From positions 3,455 to 67,454 of the forward strand of contig CAYSBW010000007.1 of assembly GCA_964429485.1 (NCBI GenBank): DNA of 64,000 nucleotides. The letters are read 5' to 3'. Shown one piece after another: positions 51,844-60,343 of the stretch. This DNA comes from JAPLKB01 sp964429485 (GTDB taxonomy: Bacteria; Desulfobacterota; Syntrophorhabdia; Syntrophorhabdales; Syntrophorhabdaceae). Positions within the stretch are counted from its first letter, which is position 1. Each line of letters opens with the position of its first letter. The notes below the pieces were generated by a model, which searched no databases, was not told where the DNA came from, and saw only the letters and a program-made list of their open reading frames with translations. A program made the position numbers and the translations under genes.

Positions 51844-52613
51844 TATATCCTCCTGTTTTGCATTGAAAGTATTTCTGGAGGCATAAAAACAGTGAAATGA
51901 CCGTAAGGAGCTATGAGGATGCTTTGAGGTTCTTCCAGCTCTTCATCTGTTAAAAAACCTGTTTTGTTGAGTATTGGATATTCTATTGACAGGAGTCTCC
52001 CTGTCAGAGGTTTTATGGGCGAATGACTTACTTCAAAGCGGACCAGTTTTCCTGATTTTCCATAAAATCCTGTAGCAGGGCTTGTGAGAAAGCGAATTGT
52101 TTCTTCAATATTTTTAAAAGGAAAATGGTTCGGCTGTTTATTATCATTATTCAAAGATATGTGAAAATCTCCTTCCCAGTTGCCCCTTACGTTATATTTA
52201 CAGGAAATATCATTTTCCCAAAAAACATCAAGATTTATGGAAATAGATTGCCACGGTATTTTAAAAAGTTTTGTAACAAGGGATATAAAAGGTGAAGTAA
52301 TACTGCTTTTAAGGAAAAAAACCGCAGGTTTTCCATTTACAGGGTCAACTACATAAGTTCTTATATTTGCCTGATTATAGGAAAAACGTAAAAAAGGGAA
52401 AAAAGATGAAGACACGTTCCTGCTACGAAAAATAACAAGTGATATAATAGTTTTATCTTCATGTTTCAGTGAAAACTGTATGTGTTCCGGGACAACAGTA
52501 CGCAGCCTTCTTTCAGGTATAAGGTATGAAAGATAAAGAACATCAATAATATCCATCTGTACTGTAAATTCAGGAATAATAACCATAAATTCTGTTTCTA
52601 TTATACCGGACAT
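51843..52613 (-). CDS. DUF2071/acetoacetate decarboxylase-like protein
   Basis: About 256 residues; the start is uncertain (52613, 52586 or 52556), since none has a good ribosome site and the frame runs up to 52742 into the divergent gene. The sequence resembles the YqjF/DUF2071 beta-barrel group: YLIPERRLRTVVPEHIQFS near the N-terminus, then FRSRNVSS, FSYNQANIRTYVVD and a C-terminal LLSIEYPIL segment. Function is unknown. It is translationally coupled to the small membrane protein downstream and divergent from a TIGR01777 epimerase. Confidence 0.65.
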   Translation of the reverse strand: MSGIIETEFMVIIPEFTVQMDIIDVLYLSYLIPERRLRTVVPEHIQFSLKHEDKTIISLVIFRSRNVSSSFFPFLRFSYNQANIRTYVVDPVNGKPAVFFLKSSITSPFISLVTKLFKIPWQSISINLDVFWENDISCKYNVRGNWEGDFHISLNNDNKQPNHFPFKNIEETIRFLTSPATGFYGKSGKLVRFEVSHSPIKPLTGRLLSIEYPILNKTGFLTDEELEEPQSILIAPYGHFTVFMPPEILSMQNRRI

Positions 52614-52667
52614 TAATATAGAATGATATTGTAAAATCAATTGCATTGATATTTTTAAAGGAGTTTT

Positions 52668-53588
52668 GTGAAGATATTTCTGGCAGGTGGAACGGGATTC
52701 CTCGGGCTTTATATTTCCAGGTTTCTTATTGAACAGGGACATGAGATAACTCTTCTTTCCCGCAAACCCTTTGATCCAGAAACTTTTTGCCCTGATTTAA
52801 AAATTGTGAGAGGCGATTCTATGAAAGAAGGGATTTGGCAGGGTTTAGTTGCTGATCATGAAGTTGTTATCAATCTTGCTGGAGCTTCAATTTTTCAGTT
52901 ATGGACAAAAAAAACAAAAAAAGAGATTTTTGAAAGCAGAATTTTATCTACCCTGCGCATTATTGATGCGATGAAAAGATCAAAGAAAGAAAAAAGGGTT
53001 TTGTTCAATGCCTCCGGTGCCGGTTATTATGGACCCTGTGGAGAATCTGTAATCAACGAAAGAGACGGACCGGGGGGAACTTTTCTTGCAAAAGTTGCAT
53101 TGGAATGGGAACGTACAGCATTAAAGGCTGAGGATGAAGGAATAAGAGTTGTTCTGTGCAGGTTAGGTATTGTTCTTGGAAGGGGTGGCGGAGCCTTCCC
53201 GAAGCTTTTCAATATGGCAAAATTGCACGCTTCTGTGCCCTGGGGTAATGGTGAACAGTGGTTTTCCTGGATTCACGAAAAAGACATGGCACGCGCTTTT
53301 TCTTTTCTTCTTGACCATGAGGACATAAAAGGCCCCGTAAATTTTACCTCTCCCGAGCCTGTCAAAAATAGTAAAATGGCAGTGCTTCTTAACGATATTT
53401 TGAATAAAAAACCTTTTTTTTCAGTAATGACTTCACGGTTCCTGAAGAACATACTTGGTGAATTTTCCAGTGTTTTTCTTACCGGGCAGAGAGTTTTACC
53501 CGAAGTGCTTTTAAAAAATGGTTTTATTTTTCAGTTTCAGAATTTCAGTGACGCTGTGGTTGATCTTATAAAATGTAAAAAGAAATAA
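52668..53588 (+). CDS. TIGR01777-family NAD-dependent epimerase-like protein
   Basis: 306 residues of the extended short-chain dehydrogenase fold (YfcH/SDR39U1 group). The N-terminal dinucleotide motif is LAGGTGFLG (5-13). NASGAGYYGPCGE with the Tyr of the active site and FSWIHEKDMARAF in the middle are family features, and GQRVLPEVLLKNGF ends the C-terminal domain. Start is GTG with AAGGAG upstream. The reaction is not known for this family. Confidence 0.9.
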   Translation: MKIFLAGGTGFLGLYISRFLIEQGHEITLLSRKPFDPETFCPDLKIVRGDSMKEGIWQGLVADHEVVINLAGASIFQLWTKKTKKEIFESRILSTLRIIDAMKRSKKEKRVLFNASGAGYYGPCGESVINERDGPGGTFLAKVALEWERTALKAEDEGIRVVLCRLGIVLGRGGGAFPKLFNMAKLHASVPWGNGEQWFSWIHEKDMARAFSFLLDHEDIKGPVNFTSPEPVKNSKMAVLLNDILNKKPFFSVMTSRFLKNILGEFSSVFLTGQRVLPEVLLKNGFIFQFQNFSDAVVDLIKCKKK

Positions 53589-54866
53589 TTAATGGAAAGG
53601 CAGTCGCAATGCAGAGGATAGATTTGCTTTTTCTGCACTGTCAAAAATTCCTATTTTTCCGAATTCTCCATCAAAGCCCGGGATAATTCGAATGCGACCT
53701 TCCCTCATCCGTGATATGGCTTCTCTGATAAAGGGTGGCCCGGCTTTTTCAATATCATCAAGGGAGGATTTGAGAAGAATTTTAAATTCATTTCCAAGCT
53801 CCTGTAAAAGCTTTTGATATGCAACACCAACCTTTTTGCTGGTAGGGCCTGTACCGAGTATTTCTGCAAGAATCTCAGTTAGAGGAATTATCGGGTAAAA
53901 AGGTAATGCCTTAAATGGCTTGAACCCATCCTTCCTGTCAGATAATTTTTCAACTCTATGCAAAACACCGACAGTTAATTTCTTATTACATACAGGGCAG
54001 AGATAATTATTTGCAATAGTCTCTTCAGGAGACAAGTTTACATTACATAGCCTGTGTCCGTCATTATGGTATTTGCCTTCCTGCGGAAAAAATTCAATTG
54101 TCCCTGAAAAACCTTTTTTTGTTCTGATGGCTTCTGTTATGGCTTCATAAGAGCAGTCCGTATCAAGGATATTTGCTTCTCTTCCTATTTTTGAAGGTGA
54201 ATGAGCATCGGAGTTCGATATAAGGGTGATCCTGTCAAGGGCTGAGAGTCTCCAGTTCATTGATGGGTCAGAGGACAGTCCTGTCTCTATGGCGCATATG
54301 TAAGGAGAAAATTCATCGAAGCATTCTTCAAGGGAATCAAAGCCTGAGACTGCCCCGAAAACAGAAAAATGAGGGGTCCAGGCATGTGCAGGCACAAAGA
54401 GGCTTTCAGGACAGACATCCATGACAATACTGAAAAGCTCCTTTGCACCAAGGCCAAGTATCGGTCTTCCATCTGAATGAAGATTCCCTGTTTTTGAGAG
54501 TTCTTTGTAAATATTATAAGCATCTGTAAAATCAGGAACATAGATAATGGAATGTACCTTTCTGGTTTTACCGTCTTTTTTGTAAATGGAGCTGATTTCA
54601 CAGGATAACATGAAAAATACATCACCTGCGCATGAACCATATATATCTTTTGACTGAAATTTATTTTTCAGGGTGAATAATCCGTTACCTGCAGGTTCAA
54701 TCTTATCCTTAAGTTCGGCGAGCCATGAAGGATGGGTAAAATCACCTGTTCCTATTACTCTTATGCCCTTTAACTGAGCCGATTTCCAGAGCTCTTCCGG
54801 ACACATATCCGGGCTTGTTGCCCGGGAATATTTTGAATGAATGTGGAGGTCAGCAATAATTTTCAT
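53589..54866 (-). CDS. Endonuclease Q-like PHP-domain protein
   Basis: 425 residues, matching archaeal and bacterial EndoQ (about 420). The PHP metal site begins DLHIHSKYSRATS, with GTGDFTHPSW, HAWTPHFSVFG and SNSDAHSPSKIGREAN. A zinc-finger region has LCPVCNKKLTVGVLHRVEKL. EndoQ nicks DNA 5' of deaminated bases (uracil, hypoxanthine) and is mainly archaeal. The motif order strongly suggests the family; activity is inferred. Its stop abuts the convergent TIGR01777 stop. Confidence 0.83.
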   Translation of the reverse strand: MKIIADLHIHSKYSRATSPDMCPEELWKSAQLKGIRVIGTGDFTHPSWLAELKDKIEPAGNGLFTLKNKFQSKDIYGSCAGDVFFMLSCEISSIYKKDGKTRKVHSIIYVPDFTDAYNIYKELSKTGNLHSDGRPILGLGAKELFSIVMDVCPESLFVPAHAWTPHFSVFGAVSGFDSLEECFDEFSPYICAIETGLSSDPSMNWRLSALDRITLISNSDAHSPSKIGREANILDTDCSYEAITEAIRTKKGFSGTIEFFPQEGKYHNDGHRLCNVNLSPEETIANNYLCPVCNKKLTVGVLHRVEKLSDRKDGFKPFKALPFYPIIPLTEILAEILGTGPTSKKVGVAYQKLLQELGNEFKILLKSSLDDIEKAGPPFIREAISRMREGRIRIIPGFDGEFGKIGIFDSAEKANLSSALRLPFH

Positions 54867-54928
54867 ATTCTATGGTACATTGTGCATGATGGACAGTCAA
54901 GAGAATCAGCGCTAAGACTGAATATTCC

Positions 54929-56266
54929 CTATGAATAGACCAGCCATTTTTTCTGCCAGTATCTCCTCATGATAAAGAGGGCCATGAGGAATTGTGAAAA
55001 ATTCATTGTCCACCAGACAGATTCCGGGCCATAGCCAAGTAATATTATAAAGATGTATGTCAAAGGTACTCTTACAACCCAGACTACAAGCCCTACGACA
55101 ACCATCAGACCCTTCGTATCTCCTGCACCGTTTAAGGCTCCTCCTATTACAACCCATATAGCCATAAATGGTTCACTCACCATACTGATGTATATGTATG
55201 TGATGCATTCTTTTATTACAAGGCTGTTATTTGACAGAAATGGTGCGATCTGTTTTGCATTTACAAGAACAATGACTGTTATAAAAGATACTACGAGTAC
55301 ACCTATCAGAGTTGTAATGAGTCCTCCCCGAAAAGCATCCTCTTTCCTGCCTTCACCGATAAGGTTACCCACAACCACGGCATTTGCCATGTTGAATGCC
55401 ATTGCAGGAAGAAAAATAGCTGATTCTATACGAACACCTGCTGATAGAGCTGCGAGGACTTCAACACTGTTTTCGGGCAGGGCGCTTAAAATTAAAAAAA
55501 TTGCCATGGCATTGAATTGCCATAAACTTTGCAGCAATCCTGATGGCCAGCTTATTTTTACAACTTTTTTAACGACTTTCATGGAGAATTTTTTCGATCC
55601 TGCTATCAACCCTGCGATATAATGCATATTGATTATACTTCCGATACAGACGCTGATTGCCGTGGAAAAGGCTATTCCTGTGTAGCCCAGCCCGGTATGA
55701 AATACAACAAGGAAAATCAGTGCAATATTAAGGATGAAAACGACGGTCATTGTTTTAAGAGAATCCTTTACTTTTTTGCTTGCCCGGAGTATTCCATTAG
55801 TGTTGATGAGAAGATAATGAAAAAGGACGGCTGCTGCATAAATCTTTGCCAGAGGTATCGCCACAGGCTTCAGCTCCGAAGGTATGTTAAGCATATTTAT
55901 AATAACGGGTGTAAAAAAGACGCCGGAAACACCGAGAACAAAGCCCAGAACAATGGTTGCAACAAAAATGGAATAGACTGATTCAGCAAGGCCACTATCA
56001 TTTTTTGATGAAAATATCTTGGAAATCACGGAAACTGTGCCAATACTGAATGCATTTCCCACTATAATAAAGACAAAATAAAGCTGAATCACAAAGCCGT
56101 AAGCAGCCTGAATTTCCTTACTGATTTTTCCGGCAACGTATATATCAATAAAGCCTGTTAAAAATTCAAAAAACATGATTATCATCATCGGCCAGCCCAC
56201 TGACCAGCTTTCTGATATGTATTTGCCTGCGTCCTTATTTTTGAATACTGACTTCAAATCAACCAT
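54929..56266 (-). CDS. MATE-family efflux transporter
   Basis: 445 residues with twelve hydrophobic segments in two related halves (GWPMMIIMFFEFLTGFIDIYVAG at the start of the first, and KISWPSGLLQSLWQFNAMAIF at the second). Such transporters export cationic drugs or metabolites using sodium or proton gradients. The gene is monocistronic, 214 bp after the YeeE gene and 62 bp from the EndoQ-like gene on the same strand. Confidence 0.92.
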   Translation of the reverse strand: MVDLKSVFKNKDAGKYISESWSVGWPMMIIMFFEFLTGFIDIYVAGKISKEIQAAYGFVIQLYFVFIIVGNAFSIGTVSVISKIFSSKNDSGLAESVYSIFVATIVLGFVLGVSGVFFTPVIINMLNIPSELKPVAIPLAKIYAAAVLFHYLLINTNGILRASKKVKDSLKTMTVVFILNIALIFLVVFHTGLGYTGIAFSTAISVCIGSIINMHYIAGLIAGSKKFSMKVVKKVVKISWPSGLLQSLWQFNAMAIFLILSALPENSVEVLAALSAGVRIESAIFLPAMAFNMANAVVVGNLIGEGRKEDAFRGGLITTLIGVLVVSFITVIVLVNAKQIAPFLSNNSLVIKECITYIYISMVSEPFMAIWVVIGGALNGAGDTKGLMVVVGLVVWVVRVPLTYIFIILLGYGPESVWWTMNFSQFLMALFIMRRYWQKKWLVYS

Positions 56267-56389
56267 TGTCTGCCCCGGCTGTTTATGATGAGCAAATTTT
56301 AGCTAAGATTTTAACATAAAAGAATTGATGATAATCTTGTAAAAAATCCGGATTATAGACAGTCCTGAAACATCCGAACCTTGTTGCAG

Positions 56390-56431
56390 GATCCTTAATT
56401 CAGGAACAATATTTTCCCTGAATTAAGGATC
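56390..56431. repeat. Perfect 15-bp inverted repeat between YeeE and MATE genes
   Basis: GATCCTTAATTCAGG (56390-56404) is exactly complementary to CCTGAATTAAGGATC (56417-56431), with a 12-nt loop. It lies 50 bp after the YeeE stop on the minus strand. No U-tract follows on either strand. It could be a terminator without a classical U-tract, an mRNA 3' stabiliser or a regulator site for the MATE gene. Confidence 0.7.
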
Positions 56432-56480
56432 TCCTTATAAGGATCTGTTAAGCAGACTTCCAGGAGAAATGATAATTATG

Positions 56481-57008
56481 TTACAATTTCTTTTTTTCAA
56501 ACCACCAGAAAAGAGCTAAACTGCCGATGACGAATATTACAATAATAACCCAGTGGTTTATGCCAAGCGCTTCCGGTATTGTAATTTTCCCGTAAACGCC
56601 CCATTTCAGCACTGTATTTTTAAGAACAGGAAATGCTTCGGCAAACAGTCCTGCACCGACAATCATGCCAAGTATTCCCCATATGGCATCCCACCTGCCT
56701 TCTCCAAGAGCCCCGAGAGATGTACCTGGACAATAACCAAGTAAGCCCCAGCCGATTCCGAATATCAGCCCGCCTGCAATATTACTTCCCAGTATTGTTG
56801 TTTTTATGGACAGTTTTATAATTCCGAGATCTTTAAGAAGATATACCCCTATCATTGCGACAAGGACTGAAGAAAACATGAATTTTACGATAGTCATATC
56901 AAGAAGGCGCAGTGCGCCGAGCTGTTTATCATATCTGATTACCCTTGCTTTCTGGAGGAGAAAACCGAAAATGGCTCCTGTAATAAGACCATATATTATA
57001 TCATTCAT
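56481..57008 (-). CDS. YeeE/YedE-family half-transporter (second subunit)
   Basis: 175-residue membrane protein with about five hydrophobic segments. The family signature WGLLGYCPGTSLGALGEG carries the conserved C93. YeeE/YedE proteins move thiosulfate or other sulfur (or selenium) species through a path lined by conserved Cys; many bacteria split them into two halves, as here. The start at 57008 has AAGGAGG upstream and overlaps the preceding half by 8 bases (ATGAATGA), so both halves are made together. Confidence 0.9.
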   Translation of the reverse strand: MNDIIYGLITGAIFGFLLQKARVIRYDKQLGALRLLDMTIVKFMFSSVLVAMIGVYLLKDLGIIKLSIKTTILGSNIAGGLIFGIGWGLLGYCPGTSLGALGEGRWDAIWGILGMIVGAGLFAEAFPVLKNTVLKWGVYGKITIPEALGINHWVIIVIFVIGSLALFWWFEKKKL

Positions 57009-57531
57009 GTTTTTCACCTCCTTTGTATAATAATCGGGCAATCACAACACCGCCGACAAAAAAACATATTAATGAGATATATCCGCTAACGGCTAACTGG
57101 AGCGAACCGCTCAGTCCATGACCGCTCGGTCACCCGTCTGCCAGACGTGCCCCGAACATGGCAATTATGCCTCCGATAAATGCAATTGTTGCCCTTTTTG
57201 ACTTGCCGGAGCCGAATTTTTGTTCCCACATTGTTGGTATACCCTGCCACCTGAAACTTTTAGATGTTGATGCTGCTATTACAGAGCCAAATAAAATTCC
57301 CACAACAAACATCATCTGCCAATCAACCTTCGGCATGTTTTTTGTGAAATAATCCATTTTGGATACACGCTCTTCATTAAATATTGTTTCAATGAATCCT
57401 GCTGAACGTACAAATGTTGTTGAAGCTCCCACGTATTTTCCGGTAAACCAGACTGAAAATACAAGGAGCAATCCTGTTAATACACCGGCAATATAGGGGT
57501 TCCAGCCTTTGGGTTCCTGATTGTTATCCAT
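57001..57531 (-). CDS. YeeE/YedE-family half-transporter, predicted selenoprotein (TGA = Sec134)
   Basis: 176 codons if the in-frame TGA at 57130-57132 is read as selenocysteine. The protein has an N-terminal membrane segment, a charged loop, then FIGGIIAMFGARLADG-Sec-PSGHGLSG. In the family this motif has Cys at the TGA position. After the TGA the frame encodes the expected PSGHGLSG, a further membrane segment and a tail, ending in TGA inside the start of the partner gene. The full length (176) equals that of the partner (175), and the 8-base overlap needs readthrough for coupling. A bacterial SECIS-like hairpin lies downstream of the codon. A nonsense mutation is the alternative. Without readthrough only 133 residues would be made. 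Confidence 0.8.
57096..57115 (-). promoter_or_regulatory. Candidate bacterial SECIS element
   Basis: On the minus-strand mRNA, ACTGAGCG pairs with CGCT-(C bulge)-CAGT around a GTT loop. The loop begins with G, 22 nt after the TGA. A stem of eight pairs, a small G-starting loop and this spacing fit known bacterial SECIS rules (the fdhF loop is at a similar distance). Confidence 0.6.
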
Positions 57532-57600
57532 TCGTTACCTCCTTTTTTCAGATATTTGTGAATTTATTTTTTATATTTTCGTTTTTACACAATAATGTAG

Positions 57601-57629
57601 TCTATATCAGCCAATACAAAAACTGTCAA
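57601..57629 (-). promoter_or_regulatory. Promoter of the YeeE/YedE operon
   Basis: On the minus strand, a perfect TTGACA (57624-57629) is followed after exactly 17 bp by TATAGA (57601-57606). The transcript would start near 57594, about 60 nt upstream of the start codon. An intact strong promoter argues that the operon is expressed rather than decaying. Confidence 0.72.
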
Positions 57630-57793
57630 CTATTTATCCGATATTGTTGCTTTTGAATAAACAGCCTGAGCATTATCCCGGATGTGATTATTGAATGTAA
57701 AACCGGAATAGATTTTCTTGAAAAAATACATCCTCTTTGTCATAATACATTCCAGGTGTAAATAATTATGGTAATTGTGGGGTGGTATGTCCT

Positions 57794-59137
57794 ATGATAC
57801 TAAAATCATTATTTTTTGCAATTGTTTTAACATTCTTTTTTTCATGTCCATTTTCTGCTTGTGGTCAGGATAAAGGAATAACTATTAAAGAAGCCCTAAG
57901 GATTGCACTTCAGGAAAACCGAGAGATGCGAGCTTTTGAAAACACTGTCCAGGCTCAGAAGGAAAACATAGGAATAGCAAAAAGCTATCTTTTGCCGAGA
58001 ATAGGATTTGAAGAAAGAGCAGCAAGGACTAACAACCCTCCTTCCACCTTTATGATGAAGTTGAACCAACAAAGGTTTGTCATGGAGGACTTTGCCCTGA
58101 ATAATCTCAATAATCCTAATATTATAAATGATTATCAGACATTATTCACTTTTGAACAGCCGGTATTTCTGATGAAATCCTACCTTAATTTTAAAATTGC
58201 AAAACTTGAATATACTGCAAAGAATGAAGATTATTTGAGGAAGAAGGAAGAAATTTCTTTCAATGTAGCTCAAGCATACCTCAGGACTCATACATCAAAG
58301 GGCTATCTTAAAGTGTCTGATAAGGGGCTTGAAGATGCTCGTGAGCATATGAGAATAGCGGAAATCAGATATAAAAACGGCCTGGGGCTTTATTCAGACT
58401 GTTTAAGGGCAAAGACTGCCCTGATTGAGGGGGAGCAGAAGGTGATAAGCGCCAGGAAGGAATTTTCAGTTGCAAAAAGATGGCTCGGGGTGCTTCTTGG
58501 AATATCTACACCGGTTGATGTTGTTGATAACGATATTTCGATAGCAGTAAGGGAAAGGGATTATTATTCAGATTCATCTGATGTAAGACGTGATATTGCT
58601 TCAATGAAAATACGTCACAAAACAGCACAAACCCAGGTAAAAATGGCTGAATCAGGATATCTGCCGTATATAGGAATTGGTGGTTCCTATCAGTTGAACG
58701 ACCATAAAAGAGCTTTTGGTTCTGAAGGAAATAGTTGGCAGGTTATGGCATTTTTAAGATGGGAACTTTTTGATGGCATGAACAGGGAATCGGAAAGGAA
58801 AAAAGCTCAATTTCATATGGCTGAAGCCAATGAACGACTCAAAGGATTAAGAGAATTAGTTGCCTTTAAAGTAGAAGAAGCTTATCAGGGAGTTGAAGAG
58901 GCAAAAAAGAATGCCGAACTTGCCATTGCCGCCCTTAAGTCAGCTGAAGAAAGCCATAAGCTTGTCAAGTCGAGATACGAAAATTCACTCTCACCAATTG
59001 TGGATCTTCTTGATGTCCAGGTTCATCTGAATCGTGCAAGGGCTGATGTTATAGCCAGAGAAAACGATTACAAACTTGCTGTTATAAATCTATCTTATGA
59101 AAGCGGTGGAATAATGAGAGACCTCGAGATTGAATAA
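57794..59137 (+). CDS. TolC-family outer-membrane efflux protein
   Basis: 447 residues with a signal peptide (cleavage near PFSACG; lipidation at that Cys is possible). Two TolC repeats are visible, each with long amphipathic helices: ITIKEALRIALQENREMRAF at the N-terminus and SRYENSLSPIVDLLDVQ in the second half. The ATG at 57794 has GGGGTGG 8 bp upstream. It is the first gene of the second RND operon (TolC, adaptor, pump). Confidence 0.93.
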   Translation: MILKSLFFAIVLTFFFSCPFSACGQDKGITIKEALRIALQENREMRAFENTVQAQKENIGIAKSYLLPRIGFEERAARTNNPPSTFMMKLNQQRFVMEDFALNNLNNPNIINDYQTLFTFEQPVFLMKSYLNFKIAKLEYTAKNEDYLRKKEEISFNVAQAYLRTHTSKGYLKVSDKGLEDAREHMRIAEIRYKNGLGLYSDCLRAKTALIEGEQKVISARKEFSVAKRWLGVLLGISTPVDVVDNDISIAVRERDYYSDSSDVRRDIASMKIRHKTAQTQVKMAESGYLPYIGIGGSYQLNDHKRAFGSEGNSWQVMAFLRWELFDGMNRESERKKAQFHMAEANERLKGLRELVAFKVEEAYQGVEEAKKNAELAIAALKSAEESHKLVKSRYENSLSPIVDLLDVQVHLNRARADVIARENDYKLAVINLSYESGGIMRDLEIE

Positions 59138-59171
59138 ACTGCACAAAGGGGTGCATGACGGAGGGCTATAT

Positions 59172-60278
59172 ATGAGAAAAACGTTTTTTTTCTTTTTAAT
59201 CGCAGTACTGTTCCTTTGCACCTCTTGCAAGGATAAAATAAAACCGGGCAACGTTGAACCGGGAAGAAAAGAAGTTACAGGTATTAAGATTATGGATGTA
59301 AAGCCTGTTCTGACGGATGTTTTTTATGAAACTTCCGGTACAATAAAAGCAAAAAACGTCAGTATAATTTCCAGCCGTTTAATGGGCACGGTCACAAAAA
59401 TAATGGTAAGGGAAGGTGACAGAGTTAAAGCCGGTGATATTCTTATCTTTATTGATGATAGTGATTCAGCTCAGAAAAAAATTGCTGCTGAGGCTGGTTA
59501 TATTGAATCACAAAAAGCTCTGGAAGCATCAATGAATCACAAAAATCTTGCAGAAATTACATTTGAAAGATATGCAAAGCTCTATGAGGAAAAAGTTATA
59601 TCACAACAGGAATTTGATCAGATTAAAACACAGAAGAATATTGCTGCCATTGAATACGAGCGAACACAACAGGCAGTCAGAAGAGCGGAGGCTGTCAAGG
59701 GGGAAGCTCTTGCATATTATGGATTTACAAAAATAAAAGCACCTTACACGGGCATTGTAACATCGAAAAAGATCGATGTTGGGACCATGGCTGTTCCTGG
59801 TACACCTCTTATGGTAGTTGAGGATTCTTCTCAATTCAAAGTTGAAGTTTCTGTAGATGAAAGGCTTTATAAGAGCCTTGTGAAGGGAGCAGGTGTTTTA
59901 ATAATCATTCCTTCAACAAAGGAAAAGATAGAGGGAAAAATTGCAAGAATTGCCCCTGCAATTGATCTTTCCACAAGAACTTTTAATGTGGAGATCCTTG
60001 TAAAGGATGTCCAGCTGAGAACAGGGCTTTACGCGAAAGTTCTTATTCCTGAAGGTAAAAGAGAAGCCGTTCTTTTACCGAAAAAAGCTGTTGTTGAAAA
60101 GGGTCAGCTCACCGGAGTTTATTTAGTAAATGAAAAAGGGGTCATCAGCTATAATCTTGTAAAGACAGGAAAAATTTACGGAGAAGAAGTGGAAATTTTA
60201 TCCGGTTTGAACAAAAATGGCAAAATTATTGTTGAGGGCCTTGAAAAGGCGGTTGATGGTGGAATTGTTAAGAAGTGA
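59172..60278 (+). CDS. RND efflux periplasmic adaptor (HlyD/AcrA-like)
   Basis: 368 residues with a lipoprotein-like signal (FLCTSCKDK). It has the barrel-sandwich strands (SRLMGTVTKIMVREGDRV), a helical hairpin (about 100-150) and FTKIKAPYTGIVTSKKIDVG. The last half forms the beta-barrel and membrane-proximal domain. The start at 59172 has GGAGGG upstream; an earlier in-frame ATG at 59130 lies inside the TolC gene. It links the TolC-like channel with the pump encoded next. Confidence 0.94.
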   Translation: MRKTFFFFLIAVLFLCTSCKDKIKPGNVEPGRKEVTGIKIMDVKPVLTDVFYETSGTIKAKNVSIISSRLMGTVTKIMVREGDRVKAGDILIFIDDSDSAQKKIAAEAGYIESQKALEASMNHKNLAEITFERYAKLYEEKVISQQEFDQIKTQKNIAAIEYERTQQAVRRAEAVKGEALAYYGFTKIKAPYTGIVTSKKIDVGTMAVPGTPLMVVEDSSQFKVEVSVDERLYKSLVKGAGVLIIIPSTKEKIEGKIARIAPAIDLSTRTFNVEILVKDVQLRTGLYAKVLIPEGKREAVLLPKKAVVEKGQLTGVYLVNEKGVISYNLVKTGKIYGEEVEILSGLNKNGKIIVEGLEKAVDGGIVKK

Positions 60279-60343
60279 ATGGTGAACAGTTGATAACAGA
60301 TAATTGATAGCAGTGGCAGGTTGGGAACAGGAAGGTAATCTTA

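Noticed and set aside
57130..57531. Ordinary 133-residue YedE protein ending at the TGA
   Set aside because: The conserved PSGHGLSG motif and last membrane segment lie in the same frame directly after the TGA, and the overlap with the partner gene depends on readthrough.
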